From NCBI RefSeq assembly GCF_001625085.1, contig NZ_BDAW01000040.1, positions 19,292-83,291 on the forward strand: a stretch of 64,000 nucleotides of DNA, read 5' to 3'. The notes beneath the pieces were generated by a model. That model saw nothing but the letters and a program-made list of their open reading frames with translations. It searched no databases and was not told the origin of the DNA. The first letter of the stretch is position 1; every line of letters begins with the position of its first letter. The translations under genes were made by a program, and so were the position numbers. Below are positions 1-8,069 of this stretch, piece by piece. This stretch comes from Nocardia acidivorans NBRC 108247 (GTDB lineage Bacteria; Actinomycetota; Actinomycetes; Mycobacteriales; Mycobacteriaceae).

Positions 1-67
1 CGAACTGGAGTTTCGAATATCGCCGTCGCACAGCGAGATTCGACAGCGAGAACTACGAGGTGACGCG

Positions 68-952
68 ATGATGACGCGACTGCTGGGCCTGCTTTCCCCC
101 GCGCGATCCGGGCACCGGGTGGCCGGGCAGACCGTGCTCATCACCGGGGCCGGGCAGGGGATCGGCCATGAGCTGGCGGTGCTGCTGCACGAGCGTGGCG
201 CGCAGGTGGTGCTGGTCGATATCGACGGCCATGCCGTGGCGGCCATCGCGCATCGTCTCGGTGACCGCGCCCTGGCGGTCACGGCCGATGTCACCGATCG
301 AGAAGCCATGCGCCAGGCCGTGATTCGCACCGTCGCACACTTCGGCACCTTGGATGTGGTGGTGGCGAACGCCGGGGTGGTGCCGCGCCCGGCGACGCTG
401 CGCATCATGGACGGCGCCGATTTCGACCGCGTCATCGATATCAATCTCACCGGGGTGTTCAATACCGTGCGACCCGCGCTCGACCAGATCGTCACCGCGC
501 GCGGGCATGTCGTGGTGATCTCCTCGTGCGCGGCGTTCGCGCCGGGTATGGCGGGTGCGCCGTACATGATCAGCAAGGCGGGTGTCGAGCAGCTCGGACG
601 CGCGCTGCGGGTGGAGTTGGCGCCCTTCGGCGCGACCGCGGGCATCGCCTACTTCGGCATCGTGGACACCGATATGACCCGCGCGACGCTGGACCGTGAT
701 GAGCTCGGCCGCGATCTGGACGACCTGCTGCCCTGGCCGCTCAATGTGCGGATCACCGCGACCCGCGCCGCCGAGGTGATCGCCGATGGCATCGAGCGCC
801 GTGCGGCGCGCACCATCGCGCCGCTGGGCTGGGAACCGTACGCGCTGCTCCGCGGACTCGTGAATGTGCTGCTCGATAGGGCCTTGGCCGCCGACCCGCG
901 GGTACACGACCTGGTCCGTCGCGCCGAGCAGCGCCGGGTGCGCACCGAGTAG
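68..952 (+). CDS. SDR family NAD(P)-dependent oxidoreductase
   Basis: A 294-residue short-chain dehydrogenase/reductase that should oxidise or reduce a hydroxyl or carbonyl group with NAD(P)(H); the substrate cannot be told. The Rossmann motif TGAGQGIG lies at about residues 26-33, the NAG-type motif (VVANAGVV) near residue 100, the catalytic Ser in VVISSCAAF and the catalytic pair in YMISK near residue 170. The length is slightly above the classical 250 because of a short N-terminal extension and a C-terminal tail of about 50 residues, as in many mycobacterial SDRs. An SD-like GAGGTGA lies about 8 nt before the ATG. It is the first complete gene in the window. Family assignment is secure; function is not. 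Confidence 0.9.
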   Translation: MMTRLLGLLSPARSGHRVAGQTVLITGAGQGIGHELAVLLHERGAQVVLVDIDGHAVAAIAHRLGDRALAVTADVTDREAMRQAVIRTVAHFGTLDVVVANAGVVPRPATLRIMDGADFDRVIDINLTGVFNTVRPALDQIVTARGHVVVISSCAAFAPGMAGAPYMISKAGVEQLGRALRVELAPFGATAGIAYFGIVDTDMTRATLDRDELGRDLDDLLPWPLNVRITATRAAEVIADGIERRAARTIAPLGWEPYALLRGLVNVLLDRALAADPRVHDLVRRAEQRRVRTE

Positions 953-1047
953 TCCACCGCGGATGGCGAATTCGGACTTACCGTTCGAACCCGCAGGTAA
1001 ACGGTATTTCGGGCATGTCGCCCGCGCCGCTGCGTAGCCTGGTTCCC

Positions 1048-1557
1048 ATGAGCGATGCCAAGGATCTCGGATCGGAATTGGCGGGGCTGCCGGACGCCGA
1101 ATTGGCGGCCGTGGTGGTGGCGGCCACCGAGGGGCGGGCGGGGCTGGCCGCATTGCACGCGGTGGCCGAATCGGTGGCGGCCACCGTCGGTCATGCGCCT
1201 ACTGTGATCGATGTGACTCCGGACACGCAGGACGAGGCGTTCGCACCGCCGCCCGCTGTCCCGGACACATTCGAGCAGGTCGGGGGCGGTCCGGAGGTGG
1301 CCGGAGGGCCGGTACCTCCGGCGGGTATCCCGGCCGCGCCGGGCATCGGCGGGTATACCGGCTCCGGCGTCCCTACTTTCGAGTCAGTTCGCGATAAGGT
1401 CGAGCAGCGCTACGGCACCGCACAGGGGATGGGCGAGCTCGATCGGCAGACACCCGTGGGTCGTAGCGTCGAGGAACAGTGGGACGCGCGGGGGAAAGCC
1501 GCGCGGGAGCGCTTGGAACAGATTCGAAAATCGATGCACGGCAACGATTCCGACTGA
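1048..1557 (+). CDS. hypothetical protein, Ala/Gly/Pro-rich
   Basis: A 169-residue protein of unknown function. The ATG at 1048 is preferred over an in-frame ATG at 1015 because a TAGCCT -10-like hexamer (1035-1040) ends 7 nt before it, the leaderless arrangement seen at several other genes here. The N-terminal third is helical and Ala/Glu-rich; residues 60-110 are low-complexity Pro/Gly/Val; the C-terminal 45 residues are charged (QRYGTAQGMGELDRQ, then a Lys/Arg-rich helix). No signal peptide or membrane segment is visible. It lies 36 bp before another uncharacterised gene in the same direction and may be co-transcribed with it. I do not recognise a family. Confidence 0.7.
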   Translation: MSDAKDLGSELAGLPDAELAAVVVAATEGRAGLAALHAVAESVAATVGHAPTVIDVTPDTQDEAFAPPPAVPDTFEQVGGGPEVAGGPVPPAGIPAAPGIGGYTGSGVPTFESVRDKVEQRYGTAQGMGELDRQTPVGRSVEEQWDARGKAARERLEQIRKSMHGNDSD

Positions 1558-1593
1558 ACTCGGCGGTCCCTTCTTGATGATGGGTGGAACCCG

Positions 1594-2637
1594 ATGACCG
1601 AGCCGCGCGAAATCGCCGAACGGCTGCTCGACCTGCAAGTGGACTTCGTACTCGCCGAGGTGACCGGCGATCGCTTCGCCGAGGTGATCGGCCGCGATGT
1701 GGAGGCGGTGATCGGCGTCGCCGACACCATCATCTTCCGAGATGTGGTCGAGATCGATCAGGCCAAGGAAACCGTCGCCACTGTGATCAACCTGATCGGC
1801 GGCAGCCCGGTGCTGGGTGAAATGGTCGGCACGCTGGCCAATTCGCTGTACACCGATATCGCCAGCAATAACGACTACACCCTCGGTGACGTGGTGGAGC
1901 GTGAGCCGGTGGAGCAGTTGCTGGAGAAGATCTTCGGCCTGCATCAGGCGCAGGAGCGTCTGCTGGAGCGGCTCACCGAGAGCCCGCTCATCGCCACCGT
2001 CGCCGCGAAGTTCGTCGACAAGCTGATCGACGATTTCATGGAGAGCAATCGCCAGATGGCGAACAAAATCCCGGGCGTGGGCTCGCTGGTCTCGTTCGGC
2101 ACCTCCGCCGCCAAACAGGCCCGCAAGGCCGCTGAGAAGGCCACCGGCGACGGTACCTTCCTCGGCGAAATGGCCGGAAAGGGAGCGCAATTCGCGCTCA
2201 AGCGGACCAATAACGCGATTCGCGAGATGCTGCGGGACGCGCCCGTGCACGATGCCGCCATGGAGTTCTGGGATCTGCACGCCGGGGAGCCGGTGAGCGG
2301 ATTGCGCGAATACCTCTCGCAGCAGGATCTGCACGATCTGGCGCTGATCATCTACCGCATCGCGCTCACCACCCGGGAGAAGGAGTACTTCGGGGTCCTG
2401 GTCGATCAGGGCGTCGAGGTGTTCTTCGAGAAGTACGGCGATCACACGCTCGCCGCGCTGCTGCCCGAACTCGGACTCTCCGGCGAGGACATCGGCAAGG
2501 AGATTCTGCGCTACGGTCCGGCCGTGGTCGCAGCCGCCAAGCGTAATGGGTTGCTGGCCAAGCTGATTCGCGAGCGGCTGGAACCGTTCTTCCTCTCCGA
2601 CGAGGTCATCGCCGTACTGGCGGAGGCCACCGCATAA
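1594..2637 (+). CDS. conserved hypothetical protein, 347 aa
   Basis: A 347-residue, mostly helical acidic protein without signal peptide or clear transmembrane segment. A Gly/Ser patch near residue 165 (PGVGSLVSFGTSAAKQ) is followed by a Lys/Ala helix that could be amphipathic and membrane-associated. The C-terminal half (from about VSGLREYLSQQDLH) is again helical. I think related proteins occur in other Nocardia and mycobacteria, but I cannot name a domain. The ATG follows a G-rich stretch (GATGGGTGG). It sits between two other uncharacterised genes in the same direction (36 bp after the upstream stop, 48 bp before the next start), suggesting one transcription unit. Codon use matches the neighbours. 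Confidence 0.8.
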   Translation: MTEPREIAERLLDLQVDFVLAEVTGDRFAEVIGRDVEAVIGVADTIIFRDVVEIDQAKETVATVINLIGGSPVLGEMVGTLANSLYTDIASNNDYTLGDVVEREPVEQLLEKIFGLHQAQERLLERLTESPLIATVAAKFVDKLIDDFMESNRQMANKIPGVGSLVSFGTSAAKQARKAAEKATGDGTFLGEMAGKGAQFALKRTNNAIREMLRDAPVHDAAMEFWDLHAGEPVSGLREYLSQQDLHDLALIIYRIALTTREKEYFGVLVDQGVEVFFEKYGDHTLAALLPELGLSGEDIGKEILRYGPAVVAAAKRNGLLAKLIRERLEPFFLSDEVIAVLAEATA

Positions 2638-2685
2638 CAGTTCGGCGGCCGGGTCCGCCCGGCCGCCACCGACACTGGAGGCGCC

Positions 2686-3054
2686 ATGAAACTACCGATC
2701 ACCGGTGAGCGTCTCACGATGTTGTCGCCCGGTCCCTACGTAATCGTCTTGGGCGCGGGCGTTTTCGAGATCCACATCGAGGGCGAGCTGGTGGTGCACC
2801 GCGCCATCGGCTCACCCTCGCACCGCCTGGCGGGCGAACCGCGGCCGGAGGACCTCTCCGCCGCGGTGGACGGTGTGATCGTCTCCGCCACAGTCGAATC
2901 CACGGGCGAACTACGCATCGACCTGGACTCGGGCCATCGCATAGTCGTCGAACCCGACCAATATTTCGAAGCCTGGCATGTCACCGATCCGGGCCGCTAC
3001 CTCGTGGCCTGTATGCCCGGCGGCGAATTGGCCGTCTGGTCCCAGGACGCCTGA
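2686..3054 (+). CDS. DUF6188-like small protein
   Basis: A 122-residue protein resembling the actinobacterial DUF6188 family. The visible pattern is a central VDGVIVSATVESTGEL strand pair, then the closing motif with EAWHVTD and the terminal PGGELAVW. It is predicted mostly beta with no signal peptide or membrane segment. Family members are often found near secretion or immunity loci, but nothing in this neighbourhood supports such a role. A clean SD (GGAGG) lies 6 nt before the ATG. It is the third of three co-directional uncharacterised genes. The family call is from recalled motifs and the molecular role is unknown. Confidence 0.75.
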   Translation: MKLPITGERLTMLSPGPYVIVLGAGVFEIHIEGELVVHRAIGSPSHRLAGEPRPEDLSAAVDGVIVSATVESTGELRIDLDSGHRIVVEPDQYFEAWHVTDPGRYLVACMPGGELAVWSQDA

Positions 3055-3441
3055 GCCGCTTGTCGCACGGCGGCTCCTCGATCAGTTCGGGGAAAGCCAT
3101 CAGAGCCATGGGCAACAGCAGCACTGCGAACAACACTCCACGCGTATGAGCGATCTAGATGCTCACAGGGCGACAACCGCGGATGGGCACTGCGTCACGC
3201 CGCGGTCTCAACTAGCCGAGGAGCGGGTTACGCCTACTACGGCTGTACTCGTTCGACCTTCGTGGTCAGCCACTGCCGGGGGTCGCAGTCGGCGATCAAT
3301 GCCGCGGAATCGATCAGGGATTTCACTCGCCACAGCAGTATTCCGTGCCCGACGTCCGTTACCGCCATGGCAGGACCGAAGTCCACGCTCTCCCGCCCGC
3401 GGTGATCCGGTCCAGAGCACGAGGTGCCACCGCTCGGGGGC
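3055..3441. other. 387-bp intergenic stretch with possible minus-strand ORF remnant
   Basis: Between convergent genes. No tRNA, promoter pair or strong terminator is evident. On the minus strand an open frame at 3237-3368 begins with ATG and encodes 43 protein-like residues (AVTDVGHGILLWRVKSLIDS, then ADCDPRQWLTTKVERVQP) before two consecutive stops. No SD is seen and no family is recognised. It may be a decayed C-terminal gene fragment or a small ORF. Everything else here looks like unconstrained sequence. Confidence 0.35.
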
Positions 3442-3954
3442 TCAGACTTCGGGGTGGCGGGACAGGACGGCCATCGGGAATTTGCGGGGGCTCAGGGCGC
3501 GGTAGGTGTCGAAGTTGGGGTAGGCGGCTGCCAGTGTGCGCCAGTGCTTTTCATATTCCTCGTCGTCGGTGACGATGCGGACGTCGACCGGCCAGGTGTC
3601 GGGGCCGACCTGGACTCGGGCGGTGGGCTGGGCGGCGAGGTTGTGCCACCAGTTGGGGGTGCCCGGATGGCCGCCGTTGGAGCCGCAGACCAGGATGTCG
3701 TCGCCGTCGCGGACGAGCATGAGCATGACGGGGCGGGGTTCGCCGGATTTGCGGCCGGTCACGATGAGTTGGAAGACGGGCTTGCCCTGGAGCTTGTTGC
3801 CGCGGGTGCCGCCGGAGCTGGCGTAGACGCGGCTGTTGCGGCGTGCGAAGGCGCGGGCGGCGAAGCCCAGGTAGATGCTGGAGTAGTGGTTGAAGCGGCC
3901 GCTCAGGGTGAGTTTGCCGGTGCCGGAGGTCTTGCCTGCCATCTGTTTTCCCAT
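3442..3954 (-). CDS. nitroreductase / deazaflavin (F420)-dependent oxidoreductase, DUF385 (Ddn-like)
   Basis: A 170-residue member of the split-beta-barrel family typified by mycobacterial Ddn, which use reduced F420 to reduce quinones, nitro compounds or other substrates at the membrane. The diagnostic run is a GRKSGEPRPVMLMLV strand pair followed by DGDDILVCGSNGG, then PNWWHNLAAQPTARVQ, which forms the F420-binding groove. The N-terminal 40 residues are basic and aromatic, as in Ddn relatives that attach to membranes. The start is taken at ATG 3954; an in-frame ATG 12 nt downstream is possible. It is convergent with the upstream gene block and stands alone before the LCP gene. The physiological substrate is unknown. 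Confidence 0.88.
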   Translation of the reverse strand: MGKQMAGKTSGTGKLTLSGRFNHYSSIYLGFAARAFARRNSRVYASSGGTRGNKLQGKPVFQLIVTGRKSGEPRPVMLMLVRDGDDILVCGSNGGHPGTPNWWHNLAAQPTARVQVGPDTWPVDVRIVTDDEEYEKHWRTLAAAYPNFDTYRALSPRKFPMAVLSRHPEV

Positions 3955-4019
3955 GCTCTGCCCGTTGCGTCGCGGCTCACGTTACATGGTGTCCAGTGAG
4001 TGGCCGAGGTGTGGCTCGA

Positions 4020-5657
4020 TCAGTTCACGCAGGGGATGCTCCCGCCGATGGTGGTGGTGACCGGTTTGCCGTTGTCGGGGGTGTCGGAGGTGCTGGTGGC
4101 GGCCGACGATTTCGAGGGGGTGGTCGTGGTGGTGGTGGAGGAGGTCGATGCGGCGGCGGGGTCGAGGGTTTCGGGGATCTCGAAATCGGCGCCCAGGACC
4201 AGCTTTATCTGGCCGGGGGACAGGGTTGTCGACGCGGCGGGGGTGACGCTGCCGCCGAGCATATCGGCCAGGGACTGTGCGTCGGTGTCGGCGCCCGCGC
4301 CGTAGTACAGCACGGTCGAGGTGCCGTCGGAGGAGGTCGCATTGCCGATGGTGCCCTGGGTGAAGCCCTTGTCGCCCAGGGACTTCGACACTTTGGCGGC
4401 CATGCCGGGCGTGCCGGTGGCATTCATCACGTCCACGGTCGAGGTGGGTGTGGCGCGCGGGGTGGTGGCCACGGTGGGCTGCTGCACCCCGAACGCGCCG
4501 CGCACCTCTTTCTTGATCGCGGCCGGATCGATGATGTTCACGTCCTGACCGTCCACGGTGTCGTAGCGCAGCACCGGCAGCGTCCGGAACTCCACCGCGG
4601 GCGAATCCGCGCGCCCGAGCGTGGTGATGAAATCGGTGAGGCTCCAGCCGTCCGAGAGCACCACGTCGCGGTGCGCCACATCCATCAGCGCCTTCATCTT
4701 GCCGATATTGGTGATGGTCCCGGAATCCTTGAGCTGCTTGGACACCGAGGTCAGGAACGCCTGCTGCCGATGGGTGCGGTCGAGGTCGCCGTTCTCCAAC
4801 CCGTGCCGCTGGCGCACGAAGGACAGCGCGTTGGCGGCGTCGAGATGCTGTGGCCCGGCGGGGAATACGGCCCCGGAGAAGTAGCTGTCGTCCACCGCGT
4901 GATTGAGGCAGACATCGACCCCGCCGAGCGCGTCGGCCAGATGATAGAACCCGACCAGCGAGACCTCGGCGAAGCGATTGATCGGCACCCCGGTCAGCGA
5001 TTTGACCGCCTGCACGATCGAGGCGCGCCCGGCCTCGCGGCCCTGGCGCTCGAGCTCGTTCTTATCGGTCATGCCCTGCGCCTTGAGCTTCTCCTCGGCG
5101 TAGAACTTCTTGAGGCCGTACGCCTCTTTGATCTTGATGTGGTCATAGCCGGGGATCCCGCTGGCCTGCACGTAGTCGTCCCGCGGAATCGAGAACGCGA
5201 CGATCTTCTTCAGATCCTTCGGAATATGCACCAGGATCAGCGAATTGGCGTTGTACCCGCCCTCGGAGCCGTCGCCGGCGTGCAGCTGATCGAGAATATC
5301 CTTGGGCAGATCATTGCCGTTGAGGTCCTTGCGGGTGTCCAGACCGATGAGCAGGATATTGACGTCCCCGCCGAGCGAGGCCCGGTCCTCATCGGAGATG
5401 ACCCCGGTCTTGGTGAACCCGTTGTCCAGGCTGGTCTCCCCGTACCAGGCGACCCCGGTGACCCCGATGACGCTTACGGCGAACAGCGACATCAGCCCGC
5501 GGCCGAAATAGCGCATCCGATGGCTCTCCCCGGAGCGGCGATGCGAAGTCGGCCCGGCACGCCGGGTACGGCGCGGCTCGGGCGTAGGCGTCTGCGCGGC
5601 TCCGTGCGTCCCGCCGGAGCGGTATACGGGCAGCTGCTCGGTGTCGTCGTCGTACAT
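4020..5657 (-). CDS. LytR-CpsA-Psr (LCP) family protein with C-terminal LytR_C domain
   Basis: A 545-residue LCP enzyme, a family that transfers lipid-linked glycopolymers (arabinogalactan in mycolata) to peptidoglycan outside the membrane. A cytoplasmic N-terminal tail of about 45 residues precedes one transmembrane segment (LMSLFAVSVIGVTGVAW). The LCP core follows with NILLIGLDTRKD, the polyprenyl-phosphate-contacting IPRDDYV and the Arg-rich SFVRQRHGLENGDLDRTHRQ. A LytR_C domain begins near STVDVMNATGTPGMA, and the tail is a Ser/Thr-rich low-complexity stretch. ATG 5657 is chosen, preceded by GACAGGG; a GTG start 39 nt upstream is also possible. It is monocistronic by position. Nocardia normally carry several LCP paralogues, so the precise polymer cannot be assigned. 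Confidence 0.93.
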   Translation of the reverse strand: MYDDDTEQLPVYRSGGTHGAAQTPTPEPRRTRRAGPTSHRRSGESHRMRYFGRGLMSLFAVSVIGVTGVAWYGETSLDNGFTKTGVISDEDRASLGGDVNILLIGLDTRKDLNGNDLPKDILDQLHAGDGSEGGYNANSLILVHIPKDLKKIVAFSIPRDDYVQASGIPGYDHIKIKEAYGLKKFYAEEKLKAQGMTDKNELERQGREAGRASIVQAVKSLTGVPINRFAEVSLVGFYHLADALGGVDVCLNHAVDDSYFSGAVFPAGPQHLDAANALSFVRQRHGLENGDLDRTHRQQAFLTSVSKQLKDSGTITNIGKMKALMDVAHRDVVLSDGWSLTDFITTLGRADSPAVEFRTLPVLRYDTVDGQDVNIIDPAAIKKEVRGAFGVQQPTVATTPRATPTSTVDVMNATGTPGMAAKVSKSLGDKGFTQGTIGNATSSDGTSTVLYYGAGADTDAQSLADMLGGSVTPAASTTLSPGQIKLVLGADFEIPETLDPAAASTSSTTTTTTPSKSSAATSTSDTPDNGKPVTTTIGGSIPCVN

Positions 5658-5725
5658 GGCCCTGTCGAGTCTGCCGGAGCCCTCCCGACTTGTCACAACG
5701 TGCGGGCTCCGGTCTCAGCCGGGTC

Positions 5726-6133
5726 TCAGTTTTCGACGATGGCGACGGCGTCGATCTCGACCAGCATTTCCGCGCGCGGCAGGCCGGTGAAGACGGTCGT
5801 GCGACTCGGCAGCACACCGCCGACGGTGTACTTGGTCACGAACTCGCCGTAGGCGTCGTTCATGATCGGGAAGTCCTCACGCTTGGTCAGATAGACGCGC
5901 AGCATCACCACATCGTCGAAGCTCGCGCCGCTGGCCTCGACAATGGCCTTGACGTTCTCCAGCGTGCGGGTGGTCTGCGCGGCCACATCGCCCGGGTACA
6001 GGTACTCGTTGGTGACGGGGTCGACCGGACCCTGTCCGGAGACCTGGACGAACGGGCCCTTGCGCACACCCTGGGAGAAGGTGTGCGCGGGGGCGGGGGC
6101 CTTATCGGTGCGGACGGCGATCTTCTCGGTCAT
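5726..6133 (-). CDS. RidA family enamine/imine deaminase
   Basis: A 135-residue RidA (YjgF/YER057c) protein. These trimeric enzymes hydrolyse the reactive 2-aminoacrylate-type enamines and imines released by PLP-dependent dehydratases. Typical features are SQGVRKGPFVQVSGQGPVD, the QTTRTLENVKAIVEASG helix and the C-terminal PRAEMLVEIDAVAIVE strand with the substrate-binding Arg nearby. ATG 6133 is set by AAAGG 8 nt upstream. It lies 10 bp after the IclR-type gene and is probably the last gene of the kinase-regulator-RidA operon. Its place beside a PLP deaminase cluster suggests it clears the deaminase's enamine intermediate. Confidence 0.93.
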   Translation of the reverse strand: MTEKIAVRTDKAPAPAHTFSQGVRKGPFVQVSGQGPVDPVTNEYLYPGDVAAQTTRTLENVKAIVEASGASFDDVVMLRVYLTKREDFPIMNDAYGEFVTKYTVGGVLPSRTTVFTGLPRAEMLVEIDAVAIVEN

Positions 6134-6143
6134 GAACGGCCTT

Positions 6144-6899
6144 TCATTTCTCGGGGGTGGGACTCCAGCCCAGTTCGGTGGAGACGGCATCGGCGGCGGC
6201 GCGCACCCGCGGCAGCATGGCGAGCACCTGATCGTGGTCGAGCAGCATGTCCGGCACCGACATGGACAGTGCGGCCACGACCGCGCCGGTGCCATCGCGA
6301 ATCGGGACGGCCACGCAGTTGATGAAGCTCTCGTGTTCCTCGTGGTCCTCGGCATAGCCTTGGGCGGCAACGAGTTCCAGCTCCGCCAGGTACTGCTCGG
6401 GAGTGCGGATGGTGCGGTTGGTGAACGCCTTGTATTCGATGCCCTCGGCCACCCTGCGCCATTGTTCGTGCGGCAGTGCGGAAACCAGCACCTTGCCCAC
6501 GGCCGTGCAGTGCAGGGCGGCGGGACGGCCTATGCGCGAATACATTCGGACGCTGTGCGTGGCATCGAGTTTGTCGATGTACACCGCCTCACCCGATTCA
6601 TAGGTGGCCAGGTGCACGGTCTGACCCGTCGCGGCATTGAGCGCGGCGAGGTGCGGTCGTGCGGCGGTGCGCACATCACGCCCCTCCAGGGAGCGATTGG
6701 CGAGCTCGAAGAGCTTGGAGCCCAGTCGATATCGATGCTCGGCGTCATGGGTGACGAAGCGTTCGCCCTCCATGGTCTGCAACAGCCGCAGCACGGTGGA
6801 TTTGTGCACCCCGAGCTGGGTGGCCAACTGGTCCAGGGATTTCGGCTCCTCACCGAGCTGGGTGAGGATGGTGAGGGCGCGCAGCAGGCTCTGGCTCAT
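6144..6899 (-). CDS. IclR family transcriptional regulator
   Basis: A 251-residue IclR-type regulator. The N-terminal winged helix-turn-helix spans about residues 1-65 (SLLRALTILTQLGE, then LGVHKSTVLRLLQTMEGE), followed by the effector-binding GAF-like domain with the typical ARPHLAALNAATGQTVHL and CTAVGKVLVSALP segments and a C-terminal signature near FINCVAVPIRDG. Its ATG overlaps the TGA of the upstream kinase gene (ATGA), so the two are translationally coupled. By context it should control this catabolic cluster, probably through the inverted repeats between the divergent promoters, with an aldonate or KDG-like effector. That last part is inference. Confidence 0.94.
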   Translation of the reverse strand: MSQSLLRALTILTQLGEEPKSLDQLATQLGVHKSTVLRLLQTMEGERFVTHDAEHRYRLGSKLFELANRSLEGRDVRTAARPHLAALNAATGQTVHLATYESGEAVYIDKLDATHSVRMYSRIGRPAALHCTAVGKVLVSALPHEQWRRVAEGIEYKAFTNRTIRTPEQYLAELELVAAQGYAEDHEEHESFINCVAVPIRDGTGAVVAALSMSVPDMLLDHDQVLAMLPRVRAAADAVSTELGWSPTPEK

Positions 6900-7930
6900 G
6901 AGCCGACATTCTCGGGGATGGACCGCACCGGGCTGTAATTCAATTCCGCCCATTCGGAAACGCTGGCGGCGGAGCGGGATTCGAGGATGTGCAGCGGCGG
7001 CAGTTCGGCGACGTCACCGGTGCCGGTGAGCGCGGCGGCGGCGCACAGGTGGCCGAAGCGCAGCAGCTGTTCATGCGGACGGTCCTGGAGCAGGGCGGCG
7101 AGATAGCCGCCCGCGAAGGCATCGCCCGCGCCGATCCGCTCGGTGACGGTCAGGCGCAGCGCCGGCACCTCGAGCCGTTCCGAGCCGATATATCCGGTGA
7201 CAGAATGCTTGTCGTTCTTCACGATCAGATGTTCCGGTTCGGGGAAGAGCGCGCGCAGCTGCGCGGCATGGCCGACGCCGAAGACCTCGAGGGCCTCGTC
7301 CGCGCCGAGGAAGACCACATCGCTGCGCCGGATATGGCGGGCCAGTATTTCCGCGGCGGGTTCCGCGCGCCGCTCCCACAGGGCAGGCCGGAAATTCAGG
7401 TCGAAGCTGATCAACCGCCGCCCGCGCGGCCGCGCCAGCAATGCCTCGGTGAACGCGGTCGCCGAGGGTGAGAGCGCCGGGGTGATACCGGTGAAATGCA
7501 CAAGATCGGCGGTGTCCAGGAGTCTTGCCGCGATATCGAGATCGCGCGGACCGAGTGCGCTGGCGGCGGAACCGGTGCGGTAGTACAGCATTCGACTCGC
7601 CCCGGCGGGTAGATCATCCGGTCGGGCGGAGCCGCCACCACGTTCCTTGACGTACATACCGGTCGGCCGTGCGGGATCAATGGTGACGGCGGAGGTGTCC
7701 ACCCCGCGCTCGGCCAGATGCCGCACCAGATAGCGGCCGAAGCCGTCATCGCCGACCCGGGAGATCCAGGCGGTCGGCACCCCGAGCTGTGCGAGCACGG
7801 TGGCCACATTGGCCTCGGCGCCACCGGCCCCGCGTTCGAAGGTGGGGGAATCCTCCAGCGGGCCGGGCCGCGCGATGAGTACGGCGAGGCCCTCACCGAT
7901 GGTGACCGCGCGTCGGGTCGCCTGGATCAC
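6896..7930 (-). CDS. kdgK: PfkB-family sugar kinase, probable 2-keto-3-deoxygluconate kinase
   Basis: A 344-residue ribokinase/PfkB kinase, best read as phosphorylating 2-keto-3-deoxygluconate (KDG) to KDPG. It shows the N-terminal GAGGAEANVATVLAQLG signature, the YYRTGSAAS segment and the DLNFRPALW motif typical of KDG kinases, and the PfkB signature 2 GAGDAFAGGYLAALL with the catalytic Asp. The start is decided by the ribosome binding site: GAAGGAG sits 6 nt before GTG 7930, whereas an upstream in-frame ATG at 7966 has none. Its stop overlaps the regulator start (ATGA). The divergently encoded KDPG aldolase would consume the product. Another 2-keto-3-deoxy acid is possible as substrate. Confidence 0.88.
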   Translation of the reverse strand: MIQATRRAVTIGEGLAVLIARPGPLEDSPTFERGAGGAEANVATVLAQLGVPTAWISRVGDDGFGRYLVRHLAERGVDTSAVTIDPARPTGMYVKERGGGSARPDDLPAGASRMLYYRTGSAASALGPRDLDIAARLLDTADLVHFTGITPALSPSATAFTEALLARPRGRRLISFDLNFRPALWERRAEPAAEILARHIRRSDVVFLGADEALEVFGVGHAAQLRALFPEPEHLIVKNDKHSVTGYIGSERLEVPALRLTVTERIGAGDAFAGGYLAALLQDRPHEQLLRFGHLCAAAALTGTGDVAELPPLHILESRSAASVSEWAELNYSPVRSIPENVGS

Positions 7931-7973
7931 ACCAATCTCCTTCGAGTGGTTGCGGCTTTCGGCCATGGCATGC

Positions 7974-8040
7974 AGAATAACCACGGCAAACACAATACGC
8001 AACAAGCGTTGCAGATTATGCAATGTCCTTCGGCTATAGT
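7974..8040. promoter_or_regulatory. divergent promoters with nested inverted repeats (candidate IclR operator)
   Basis: On plus, TATAGT at 8035-8040 is a -10 for the deaminase operon. On minus, TTGCGT (8002-7997) and TATTCT (7979-7974) with a 17-bp spacer form a promoter for the kinase operon. Between them lie two dyads: GCAAC...GTTGC at 7999-8012 and TTGCA-GATTA-TGCAA at 8009-8023. These overlap the minus -35 and the plus -35 region, so a bound IclR-type dimer could control both directions. The sequence pattern is directly visible; the regulator assignment is inferred. Confidence 0.6.
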
Positions 8041-8069
8041 CCGGCCGGATGGAATTCGGAAGGAGCGTC

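Noticed and set aside
3424..3999. Plus-strand Val/Gly/Ala-rich frame opposite the Ddn-like gene
   Set aside because: Low-complexity antisense product; the minus strand carries a clear F420-dependent oxidoreductase.
3996..5852. Very long open frame antisense to the LCP gene
   Set aside because: It has Gly/His/Arg-rich shadow composition, whereas the opposite strand encodes a complete LCP protein with all motifs.
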